64,000 nucleotides of DNA, from NCBI GenBank assembly GCA_020061355.1, contig JAGUYK010000022.1, forward strand, positions 1-64,000. The letters run 5' to 3'. The first letter of the stretch is position 1. Each line of letters starts with the position of its first letter. Made by a program: the position numbers and the translations under genes. The DNA comes from Ignavibacteriales bacterium (GTDB taxonomy: Bacteria; Bacteroidota; Ignavibacteria; Ignavibacteriales; Melioribacteraceae). The notes below the pieces were generated by a model. The model did not search any database. It had not been told where the DNA came from and worked only from the letters and a program-made list of their open reading frames with translations. Shown here one piece after another: positions 44,626 through 51,889 of this stretch.

Positions 44626-45795
44626 TTATTTAGAAATCAGAGTAACTACTTCCCTTTCATTTTTCGATTTTAAAATTTTCAATTGCTTCTGCAATTCCGT
44701 TCTAAATTCCAAAAGTTCATCCTTAACCTTGCTTACATTTGCAAGCTGATCTTTAAGTTTTTTGTTTTCATCAATCAAAAATTCAATTATAGTTTTCATT
44801 TCGGAAGTTCTTTTTTCAAGCGCTTTAATAGCAGCCATATTAACACCATCAATAGAGATAGAATTAATTCCTAGACTGTCTGTTCCGTTTAAGTGAAATG
44901 CGGCATGAAAATCCTGGGATATAGGACCAATATACTTTTCATTAGGATCGGTTTTCTTATAATTCCATTTAGTAATGGGCATATTTTTTATTTTTCCAAG
45001 AACCCACTCGCCGTCAACAGGTTCATAATTTTCTTTCATGTTTCTATCGCTATAATTGCTCCAGCCACTTTGACCATGCCGCATATAAACGCCGGCTGTA
45101 GAATCCGGGTAAGATGACCATAAACGGTAGCCGCCTATAAAACGCATTGTTAATGAATTATCTTGAGCTGAATAAGCCGTTTGAAAATATGCATCATCAC
45201 CTACAACCATTGCACCGTCTTTACCGTTTGTATTTGCGCCGGAACCAATTGCAATTGAATAAATTCCCGTCGCAAATGCCTGTGTACCAATTGCAATTGA
45301 ATGAGATGCTGATGCCCGGCTATATGAGCCAAGTGATAAAGAGTAATCTCCGGTTGATTGATTATATGCCCCGATAGCGGTGGATGCAACAGCTGTTGCA
45401 CGCGGTTGATACCCCATAGCAATAGAATACAATGCCATCTTCGGATTAGCAGTACCGTCGTCATCCCAATAACTTGTTTCCGCATTACCAACTCTAAATG
45501 CACCTTTACGTGGATACCAATGGAGTCTTACACCCGCACCAAGTGCACGCACAGTTCCGGAATTTACTGTTCCTCTTACAAGCAAACCTTCTGTACCGCC
45601 TATTTCAAGCTGTGCTCTTGGATCCGTTGCATTTGTACCAATTCCTACCAACCCTGTACTTTGTTTAATAGTGAAATAGGTATTGGCGCCATTTAAAATT
45701 GAGAAGATTCCACCGGTGGCGAGACTATTTGTAATATTTTGTGCTGATATTACTCCTGCAAATACCAATAAATTGAAGATGACTATGCGTTTCAT
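44626..45795 (-). CDS. YadA-head/S74-chaperone (tail-fibre type) surface protein
   Basis: 389 residues. Signal peptide MKRIVIFNLLVFAGVISAQ; then a stretch typical of Ignavibacteria/Bacteroidota fibre proteins (LVGIGTNATDPRAQLEIGG); then YadA-like head repeats of about 14 residues (ASTAIGAYNQSTGDYS, LSLGSYSRAS, IAIGTQAFATG, IAIGSGANTNG). Next comes a peptidase S74 intramolecular chaperone with SDRNMKENYEPVDG, whose Ser-Asp pair is the autocleavage dyad of endosialidase tail spikes. KMAAIKALEKR-like helix and a C-terminal coiled coil (about 320-389, ENKKLKDQLANVSKVKDEL) favour a trimer. It should fold as a trimeric fibre and may release its chaperone. It is 26 bp upstream of the giant Fn3 gene. 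A good AGGAG precedes ATG 45795. Confidence 0.78.
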   Translation of the reverse strand: MKRIVIFNLLVFAGVISAQNITNSLATGGIFSILNGANTYFTIKQSTGLVGIGTNATDPRAQLEIGGTEGLLVRGTVNSGTVRALGAGVRLHWYPRKGAFRVGNAETSYWDDDGTANPKMALYSIAMGYQPRATAVASTAIGAYNQSTGDYSLSLGSYSRASASHSIAIGTQAFATGIYSIAIGSGANTNGKDGAMVVGDDAYFQTAYSAQDNSLTMRFIGGYRLWSSYPDSTAGVYMRHGQSGWSNYSDRNMKENYEPVDGEWVLGKIKNMPITKWNYKKTDPNEKYIGPISQDFHAAFHLNGTDSLGINSISIDGVNMAAIKALEKRTSEMKTIIEFLIDENKKLKDQLANVSKVKDELLEFRTELQKQLKILKSKNEREVVTLISK

Positions 45796-46090
45796 GTAAT
45801 TCTCCTGGTTTTATTTTCTTTAGTAATAAGCTTTTGAAATAAAAATTTATTAAGGGGGTAGCCAACAATATTTAATTGTGCTCGTTGCGTAGGAATTTGT
45901 AAAATCTATATTTTGTAAAATTATTTACAAATCAATTGAAGAACATGTTAAAATTAATTAATTATTTTTTTAGATCACAGAAAATACTGCCCCAGTCCAA
46001 ACAAACTTGAGCTATATCATAACTAGCTTAATGCAAGTGATAAGAGTGGACTGTAAGTTAATCAGGTTGGTATTGTTTAATTACGATCTA
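45796..46090. other. Intergenic region upstream of the S74/Fn3 unit
   Basis: 295 bp between two minus-strand genes. It holds the ribosome-binding site for the S74 gene at its left end and A/T-rich sequence elsewhere. I found no tRNA, no clear hairpin and no good match to TTG-N20-TAnnTTTG. It presumably carries the promoter of the two-gene surface unit in a form I cannot recognise. Confidence 0.5.
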
Positions 46091-47644
46091 CTAATAACAA
46101 TACTTAATTACACTCTCAGCGCATCTTTCACCATCAATAGCAGCTGAGACAATTCCACCGGCATAACCGGCACCTTCACCACTTGGGAACAGACCTTCAA
46201 TTTCAATATGCATTAGAGAATTATTATCTCGAGGAATCCTTATCGGTGAACTTGTTCTTGTTTCTGCGGCAAGTATTTGAGCTTCTTCAGTAAAATAACC
46301 TCTCATTTTTTTGTCGAATTCAAGGAATGACTTTTTCAATCCGATTACAATGTTCTGAGGTAGAAGTTCATGTAACGGTGCGCTTACTGTACCCGGGATA
46401 TATGAAGACGTCAGCAGTGAAGTGGATAAATTGCCATGAACAAAATCTGTGATCCGTTGAGCCGGAGCTATCTGAGTTTTTCCACCAGCTTCAAATGCAA
46501 TTCTCTCGACTTCTTTTTGAAACATCAATCCGGCTAATACACCGTGTTCGCGGTATTCAATCCAATCCTTTTCATCTACTGATACAACAATTCCTGAATT
46601 TGCAAAAGGTGAATCGCGCCTTGAAACACTCATTCCGTTTAGAACCAATTCACCCGGTGCTGTTGATGCCGGTATAATTATCCCGCCGGGACACATACAA
46701 AACGAATAAACTCCGCGCTCATCAACCTGGCATGCAAGGTTGTAGCTTGAAGCCGGTAGGTTGGCATCGCGAACTTTAGAATGATATTGAATTTCATCTA
46801 TCAATGATTGCGGATGTTCTATACGAACTCCCATAGCAAATGGCTTTGGTTCGATTTTTATATTTTTCTTATGAAGCAGATAATAAATGTCCCGTGCTGA
46901 ATGTCCTACCGCAAGTATTACAGCATCACCCGTGATTTCATATTCATCATTTACAATTACACCTCGAATTCTGTTTTCGGATAATATAAAATCTGTCACC
47001 CGGGATTCGAATTTAATTTCTCCACCGTATTCTAAAATCGTTGTACGGATATTCTCAACAACTTTCGGAAGTTTATTAGAACCAATGTGAGGATGAGCAT
47101 CAATTAATATGTCATGCTGAGCACCATGCTGAACCAACAGAGATAGAATGCGATTAACATCACCCCGTTTTGTAGAACGTGTATAAAGTTTGCCGTCGCT
47201 GTATGTACCGGCACCACCTTCACCAAAACAGTAATTGGAATCAGGATTTACGATACCTTCCTGTTGAATAGCGCGCAAATCTCTTCTACGAGATTGAACA
47301 TCTTTGCCGCGTTCCAGCACGATCGGTTTAATTCCCAATTCAATTAATCTCATGGAAGCAAACATTCCTGCCGGACCGAAACCAATTACAATTACTTTTC
47401 TATTCGAATCAACTTTCTTAAAATCATTTTTTGAGAATATCTCTACCGGTTTTTCATTTATATATATAATTACTTTTACACGGTAAACAGGATTTTTACT
47501 TCTGGCATCAATTGATCTACGGATAGTTTGAACAGCAGATATTTCCTCAGGATTCAAATGGAGTTTTTTTGCTGCTGAAGAATGAAGGTATTGATAATCA
47601 TTAATAGACTGGGGTGGGATAACTAATTCTATTTCTTTTTTCAT
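46091..47644 (-). CDS. FAD-dependent dehydrogenase of the COG2509 type
   Basis: A 517-residue flavoprotein. An N-terminal alpha/beta domain (about 1-75, LHLNPEEISAVQTIRRSIDARS) precedes the FAD Rossmann motif VIVIGFGPAGMFASMRL near 84-100. Family motifs follow: RRRDLRAIQQEG, NYCFGEGGAGTYSDGKLYTR, VILAVGHSARDIYYLL, FAMGVRIEHPQSLIDEIQY, and at the end LFPSGEGAGYAGGIVSAAIDG. Members are common in bacteria and their reaction is not established. It starts inside the stop codon (ATGA overlap) of the truncated four-helix-bundle gene, leaving only a weak AAGAAG as ribosome-binding site. Translation may depend on coupling to that remnant. Confidence 0.85.
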   Translation of the reverse strand: MKKEIELVIPPQSINDYQYLHSSAAKKLHLNPEEISAVQTIRRSIDARSKNPVYRVKVIIYINEKPVEIFSKNDFKKVDSNRKVIVIGFGPAGMFASMRLIELGIKPIVLERGKDVQSRRRDLRAIQQEGIVNPDSNYCFGEGGAGTYSDGKLYTRSTKRGDVNRILSLLVQHGAQHDILIDAHPHIGSNKLPKVVENIRTTILEYGGEIKFESRVTDFILSENRIRGVIVNDEYEITGDAVILAVGHSARDIYYLLHKKNIKIEPKPFAMGVRIEHPQSLIDEIQYHSKVRDANLPASSYNLACQVDERGVYSFCMCPGGIIIPASTAPGELVLNGMSVSRRDSPFANSGIVVSVDEKDWIEYREHGVLAGLMFQKEVERIAFEAGGKTQIAPAQRITDFVHGNLSTSLLTSSYIPGTVSAPLHELLPQNIVIGLKKSFLEFDKKMRGYFTEEAQILAAETRTSSPIRIPRDNNSLMHIEIEGLFPSGEGAGYAGGIVSAAIDGERCAESVIKYCY

Positions 47645-47838
47645 GAAGTAGCTTCTTGGGATTCAGCAACGTTAGCACCAATTGACGTTCCACTTTTGAG
47701 TAATTGTTTTAAAATATCATTGAGATGATATTCATTTTTGACATGAACTATGTAAAATTTTATAATCCTTACACCGAATTTAAAACTCTTATCTCGAATA
47801 GGATTTCCATATTCAATATTCTTTTCAAATACTCTCAT
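47641..47838 (-). pseudogene. Truncated four-helix-bundle (S23/IVS-encoded type) protein
   Basis: 65 residues matching the first half of the four-helix-bundle family (about 115-125 residues when whole). The markers are KSFKFGVRIIKFY near 17-29, LNDILKQLLKSGTSIGANVAESQEA near 39-63, the last being the family's SGTSIGANIAEA signature. It ends abruptly after EATS, where the following 'DF--K---ALKE--E--YWL' half should begin. The stop codon overlaps the ATG of the COG2509 flavoprotein gene. The family is often found as insertion passengers in 23S rRNA or intergenic spots, and a 16-bp palindrome lies 30 bp upstream. It is probably a decayed remnant. Confidence in family is high, in function low. 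Confidence 0.75.
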
Positions 47839-47867
47839 TTAAATTTTCAATTCGCCATTCTCAACCT

Positions 47868-47883
47868 TGCCTGCCGGCAGGCA
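47868..47883. repeat. Perfect palindrome TGCCTGCCGGCAGGCA
   Basis: A 16-bp perfect inverted repeat, much richer in G+C than its surroundings, 10 bp past the SDR stop (47893) and 30 bp before the start of the four-helix-bundle remnant. Flanks contain repetitive TTTTCAATTCGCCATTCTCAA sequence. Such CCTGCCGGCAGG cores are dispersed repeats in many environmental genomes. Here it marks the boundary of the small decayed segment. Confidence 0.7.
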
Positions 47884-47892
47884 GGTTCTCAA

Positions 47893-48684
47893 TTAATACG
47901 TTGCCCTGATCACTCCGCCATCAACCGCAATTGTTGAACCGGTAATAAATCCAGCTTGTTCTGATGCGAGGTAAACAATTAATGAACCGACTTCATCCGG
48001 ACGAGCGAGGCGTCTCATCGGAACATCGTTTGCCATTGATGCAAGTACGTGTTCATGCGAATCACCACTCTGTTTGGCTCTACTGACTGCAAGCTCGTAT
48101 AATCTGGCAGTTAAAGTATAACCCGGTGCAACGTTATTAACTGTAATATTGAATTTCCCGACTTGATTACTTAATGTTTTTGCCCAGCCGGTAACTGCGC
48201 TTCTCAACGAGTTTGAAAGGATTAAATTATCAACCGGTTGTTTTACTGAGAGCGAAGTAATATTAATGATCCTTCCCCAACTTTTTAATTTCATTCCCGG
48301 TAGAACTAACCTTGTAAAGCGAATTACACTTAATAGTATCTGTTCAAATGCATCCTGCCAGTTATCATCGGACAAGTTTTCGAAGAAACCCGGAATTGGT
48401 CCGCCGCAATTGTTAACGAGAATATCAATATCACCATAGTTTTTTTTGATGACACTAATTGTATTCTCGATGTCCGACACTTTGTCAATATCGCAAACAA
48501 CCCATAGTGGCTCAATCGAATAAAGCGATTTAATTTCATTTGCTGTCTTAATTAAATTATCCTTGTTCCGCGAGCAAATAGCAACCTTACACCCCTCCTT
48601 AATAAAAAGTTCGGCGGTTGCTCTGCCTATTCCCATACTGGAGGCTGTTACTAATACCGTTTTACCTTGAAGATTAAGTTCCAT
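47893..48684 (-). CDS. Atypical short-chain dehydrogenase/reductase (SDR)
   Basis: 263 residues with the classical SDR fold: cofactor motif TASSMGIGRATAE (13-25), NNCGGP (91-96) in place of NNAG, and a C-terminal GFITGSTIAVDGG. The catalytic serine is S144 (NITSLSV). Thirteen residues later, where Tyr-x3-Lys should stand, the chain reads S157-N-S-L-R161, so both the catalytic Tyr and Lys are missing. A group of '3-oxoacyl-ACP reductase-like' SDRs shows this LSN-LR pattern, so it is a subgroup trait and not a local mutation. Its chemistry is unknown. Start ATG 48684 has GAGGTA upstream. It is 8 bp downstream of marC on the same strand. Confidence 0.82.
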   Translation of the reverse strand: MELNLQGKTVLVTASSMGIGRATAELFIKEGCKVAICSRNKDNLIKTANEIKSLYSIEPLWVVCDIDKVSDIENTISVIKKNYGDIDILVNNCGGPIPGFFENLSDDNWQDAFEQILLSVIRFTRLVLPGMKLKSWGRIINITSLSVKQPVDNLILSNSLRSAVTGWAKTLSNQVGKFNITVNNVAPGYTLTARLYELAVSRAKQSGDSHEHVLASMANDVPMRRLARPDEVGSLIVYLASEQAGFITGSTIAVDGGVIRATY

Positions 48685-48692
48685 TATTTACC

Positions 48693-49280
48693 TCAAAGCA
48701 GATTTATAATATTTGTTATTCCTTCTCTTATCATCATTACAGCATAAGCTGCAAGGAATAGTGATGCAATTTTAGCAAATGCTTTTGAACCACCTTCTCC
48801 CAATGCTTTTGTAAGCCATTTTGCGTTTGTGAGAATCAAAACAATAATTGTGAAATTGACAAACATCGAAGAAATTGTTGGAAGAAATCCGTACTTATCA
48901 TTCAATATCAAAATCGTTGTTAAAGCCGCCGGACCCATAATCAAAGGAATACCCAAAGGAACAATTCCGATATTTGTATGAGGATTTCTCCGGTTTTCCG
49001 ATGAAGAGAGTATATCATTTATACTAAGTATTAAAAGTACCAATCCCCCGGCAATCCTGAAATCATTTATTGTAATTCCAAGAAAGCGCAGAACGGCTTT
49101 ACCTGCAAATAAGAATCCAATAGCAACAATAAAAGCCGTAAGACATGCTTCAATTATTAGTTTCTTTCTTTGGAAATTAGAAATGCCTTCTGTGAATCCA
49201 AGAAAGACGGGTGTAGTACCAATGATATCTATTGCAACAAAGAGCGGGATAAACGTCAGTAGGAATAAGTTGAAATCCAT
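48693..49280 (-). CDS. MarC-family integral membrane protein
   Basis: 195 residues with six predicted membrane helices, the size and spacing of MarC/YhgN proteins. Recognisable stretches are FVAIDIIGTTPVFLGFTEG at 14-32, GLVLLILSINDIL near 80, and the loop VPLGIPLIMGPAALTTILIL (about 106-125), which is the most conserved part of the family. An early link of MarC to multiple antibiotic resistance has been withdrawn and no transport substrate is known. It is co-directional with the SDR gene, with 8 bp between them. Upstream is a 97-bp gap containing the acetate kinase terminator. Confidence 0.88.
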   Translation of the reverse strand: MDFNLFLLTFIPLFVAIDIIGTTPVFLGFTEGISNFQRKKLIIEACLTAFIVAIGFLFAGKAVLRFLGITINDFRIAGGLVLLILSINDILSSSENRRNPHTNIGIVPLGIPLIMGPAALTTILILNDKYGFLPTISSMFVNFTIIVLILTNAKWLTKALGEGGSKAFAKIASLFLAAYAVMMIREGITNIINLL

Positions 49281-49340
49281 ATTATAATTCTTACATTAAT
49301 TTGTGCTACAATTTATGATTTATATTTGATAAAAATAAAA

Positions 49341-49360
49341 ATGCCGGAATATCCCGGCAT
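49341..49360 (-). terminator. Factor-independent terminator of acetate kinase
   Basis: On the minus strand, ATGCCGG and CCGGCAT form a 7-bp GC-rich stem with a 6-base loop. It is followed directly by TTTTTATTTTTATC, a clear U-tract. It lies 18 bp past the ackA stop and separates ackA from marC. Confidence 0.85.
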
Positions 49361-49377
49361 CTTTTAGTCAACTTTTT

Positions 49378-50607
49378 TTAATGAGAACTGGCTGCCCTTG
49401 CGGAAGTCAATTCTTCACTAACAATTTGCTGAGTATCAAGAGCAATTACCAATTCTTCGTTGGTAGGAATCCTTAACACTTTTACTTTAGAATCGGAAGC
49501 GGAAATATCCGTTTCCCCTTTCACATTTTCATTTTTTGTTTGATCAATTTTGATCCCTAAAAATCCCATGTCGCGGCAAACTTCCTTCCTGACATTAATA
49601 GAATTTTCACCAATACCTCCTGTAAATACCAGGGCATCAAGACCGCCCATAGCAGCGGCATAACTTCCAACGTATTTTTTAATTCTATAAGTAAACACAT
49701 CGAATGCATATTTAGCTTTTTTATGACCTTCGGCAATAGCTTCTTCAATTTCGCGCATATCGCTGCTTTCACCGCTAATACCGATTAGCCCGCTATGCTT
49801 ATTAAGGAGTGTGTTCGCTTCGGACAATGATAAACCTTCTTTTGCCATGATATAAAGAATAACTGATGGGTCCATATCACCGCTTCTAGTTCCCATAATC
49901 AATCCCTCAAGCGGAGTGAATCCCATTGTTGTATCAATTGAATGTCCATGATCAACAGCAGCCATACTGCAGCCATTTCCTAAATGAGCTGTAATTATTT
50001 TCAATTCTTGGAATGGCTTTCCAAACATTATTCCAGCTCTTTGCGACACGAATCGATGCGATGTACCATGGAATCCGTACCGGCGGATTTTATACTTTTT
50101 ATATAATTCATACGGAATGCCGTACAAAAAAGCTTGAGGCGGCATCTTGATATGAAATGAAGTATCGAAAACTCCCACCTGCGGTGTCTCCGGCAAATGT
50201 TCCTTAGTTGCTTGAATACCTTTTATATTAGGCGGATTATGAAGCGGTGCAAGTTCAATATTGTCCTTCAATGCTTTCATAACCTGGTCGGTTATCAACA
50301 CCGATCCTGAGAATGTTTCACCACCATGAACAACACGATGACCAACAGCATCAATTTCACTTTTGTCTTTTATTACTCCATGATTCGGACTTAACAAAAC
50401 TGCAATAACATATTCGATAGCTATTGAATGATCAAGTATTTCACCTACAATTTTGATTTTTTCTTTATCTAAGGGCTGATGAGTTAAAATGGCACTTGAC
50501 ATCCCAATCCTTTCAACCATTCCTTTAGCAAGTGCAGATTGGGCTGCCGTATCAATAAATTGATATTTAATTGATGAACTTCCGCAATTCAAAACAAGAA
50601 CTTTCAT
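49378..50607 (-). CDS. ackA: Acetate kinase
   Basis: A 409-residue cytoplasmic kinase that interconverts acetyl phosphate + ADP and acetate + ATP. N-terminal VLVLNCGSSSIKYQ (3-16), GHRVVHGGE near 86, FDTSFHIKMP near 147 with the catalytic aspartate, RYGFHGTSHRFVS near 174, HLGNGCS near 206 and LVFTGGIGENS near 325 are all family signatures. Start ATG 50607 has GAGGAA upstream. No phosphotransacetylase gene is in the window. The gene lies 14 bp downstream of the 3-hydroxyacyl-CoA dehydrogenase and probably shares its transcript, so acetate formation and acyl-CoA metabolism may be co-expressed. Confidence 0.96.
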   Translation of the reverse strand: MKVLVLNCGSSSIKYQFIDTAAQSALAKGMVERIGMSSAILTHQPLDKEKIKIVGEILDHSIAIEYVIAVLLSPNHGVIKDKSEIDAVGHRVVHGGETFSGSVLITDQVMKALKDNIELAPLHNPPNIKGIQATKEHLPETPQVGVFDTSFHIKMPPQAFLYGIPYELYKKYKIRRYGFHGTSHRFVSQRAGIMFGKPFQELKIITAHLGNGCSMAAVDHGHSIDTTMGFTPLEGLIMGTRSGDMDPSVILYIMAKEGLSLSEANTLLNKHSGLIGISGESSDMREIEEAIAEGHKKAKYAFDVFTYRIKKYVGSYAAAMGGLDALVFTGGIGENSINVRKEVCRDMGFLGIKIDQTKNENVKGETDISASDSKVKVLRIPTNEELVIALDTQQIVSEELTSARAASSH

Positions 50608-50621
50608 GACTTCCTCAACTA

Positions 50622-51557
50622 TTAATTAATTATTTTACCATCGGCATCGTACTTAAAGAATCCTTCGCCGGTTTTTTTACCAAGCTTTCGCTCACGAACA
50701 AGTTTACGGAGAATCGGACTTGGTCTGTATCTTGGTTCACCAAGAGTATCCCACAACGTCTGCATCCATGCAAGAACTTCATCTAATCCCATTGCATCCG
50801 CCATTTCAAGCGGACCGTTTTTAAAATTATATCCGAGTTTCATAGCAGTATCAATATCCGCCGCAGTTGCGATTCCTTCAAGAAGTATATGCATTGCTTC
50901 GTTCAATAAAGGAACAATCGCACGTGTAGTAACAAAGCCCGGGTATTCATAAACAGGGATAGCTTTCTTCCCAATTTTGGAAGCAAACTTTTTAATAATC
51001 TCAACTGTTTTATCTGAAGTATCCAGTGCCCGCACTAACTCGACTAAAGGAACTTTAGGAACAGGATTTAAAAAATGCATACCGATAATTTTGTCTTTCC
51101 GGTTAGTTACGTCTGCAATTTTTGTTAAGCTGAGTGTTGATGTGTTGGAAATAAAAATTGTGTGGGGACGGGCAATTTTATCTAACCCTTTGAAGATTTT
51201 CATTTTCAAATCATAATCTTCATCAACGGCTTCAATAATTAAATCGCATTCCGCTACATCTGTCATTTCAACCGACCATTTGATACGGCTAAGTATAGAT
51301 TTCATTTCACTCTGGGTCATAGACCACCGTGATATTTCCCGTTCCATAGTTGAAGATAAATTTTCCTGCGAAGTTTTAATGTGTTCTTCACTAACCTCAA
51401 CAATTAAAACATCCAACCCGGCTGAGGCTATAGTTTGAGCAATTCCCTGACCCATAACACCTCCGCCGATAATAGCAACATAATCGATCCGTTCTAATTC
51501 TTCATTCCTATGAACACCTCCAAGGAGATCTTCTAACTTTAATTTTTCTTCTGGCAT
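50622..51557 (-). CDS. 3-hydroxyacyl-CoA (3-hydroxybutyryl-CoA) dehydrogenase
   Basis: 311 residues. NAD-dependent oxidation of 3-hydroxyacyl-CoA, or the reverse in butyrate-type routes. An extra 23-residue N-terminus precedes the Rossmann motif IIGGGVMGQGIAQTIASAG (29-47). SNTSTLSLTKIA near 145 and MHFLNPVPKVPLVELV near 165 contain the catalytic Ser and His; FVTTRAIVPLLNEAM near 215 supplies the conserved Asn. The C-terminal helical domain includes DIDTAMKLGYNFKNGPLEMAD. It is a stand-alone enzyme, without the enoyl-CoA hydratase part of FadB. The gene leads the operon with ackA. Confidence 0.9.
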   Translation of the reverse strand: MPEEKLKLEDLLGGVHRNEELERIDYVAIIGGGVMGQGIAQTIASAGLDVLIVEVSEEHIKTSQENLSSTMEREISRWSMTQSEMKSILSRIKWSVEMTDVAECDLIIEAVDEDYDLKMKIFKGLDKIARPHTIFISNTSTLSLTKIADVTNRKDKIIGMHFLNPVPKVPLVELVRALDTSDKTVEIIKKFASKIGKKAIPVYEYPGFVTTRAIVPLLNEAMHILLEGIATAADIDTAMKLGYNFKNGPLEMADAMGLDEVLAWMQTLWDTLGEPRYRPSPILRKLVRERKLGKKTGEGFFKYDADGKIIN

Positions 51558-51889
51558 TTTTTGTCTCTCTATTTACTATAGTTTTGTTTTCGGGTATTAA
51601 AAATATCTAAATCCTTGAATAGAATCATTTATTTAGACAAATATTATACCATTAGGGAAAGTGTGTTTAAGAGCCAATTCCTTAGTCAAATTCAGAAAAT
51701 TATTAGCATTAAAAATCTATAACCAAATATGAGAATTTAATAACATGAATCCGGTTATTCGATATCTCCTGCTTTCAGTTAATTTTTGAGTGGTTAATAT
51801 AGAATAATGACCAAGAGGCATATTTAACTTACTATTCATATTTTGCACGAAAGATAATTGAAAACTTAACTCAAACCGGATATTATTAA
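51558..51889. other. Divergent intergenic region between the 3-hydroxyacyl-CoA dehydrogenase and RecQ
   Basis: 332 bp, A/T-rich, with several short open frames of under 20 codons and no recognisable RNA gene or long hairpin. The minus strand has AATATTTG (51638-51645), one base off TAnnTTTG but without a TTG at 19-20 bases. The plus strand has no good match. The region must hold both outward promoters, but I cannot place them confidently. Confidence 0.5.

Noticed and set aside
45147-45696. Open frames on both strands over the YadA-head repeats
   Set aside because: They are rich in Tyr/Leu/His/Cys repeats that mirror the periodic head-repeat DNA; the S74 frame has signal peptide and domains.
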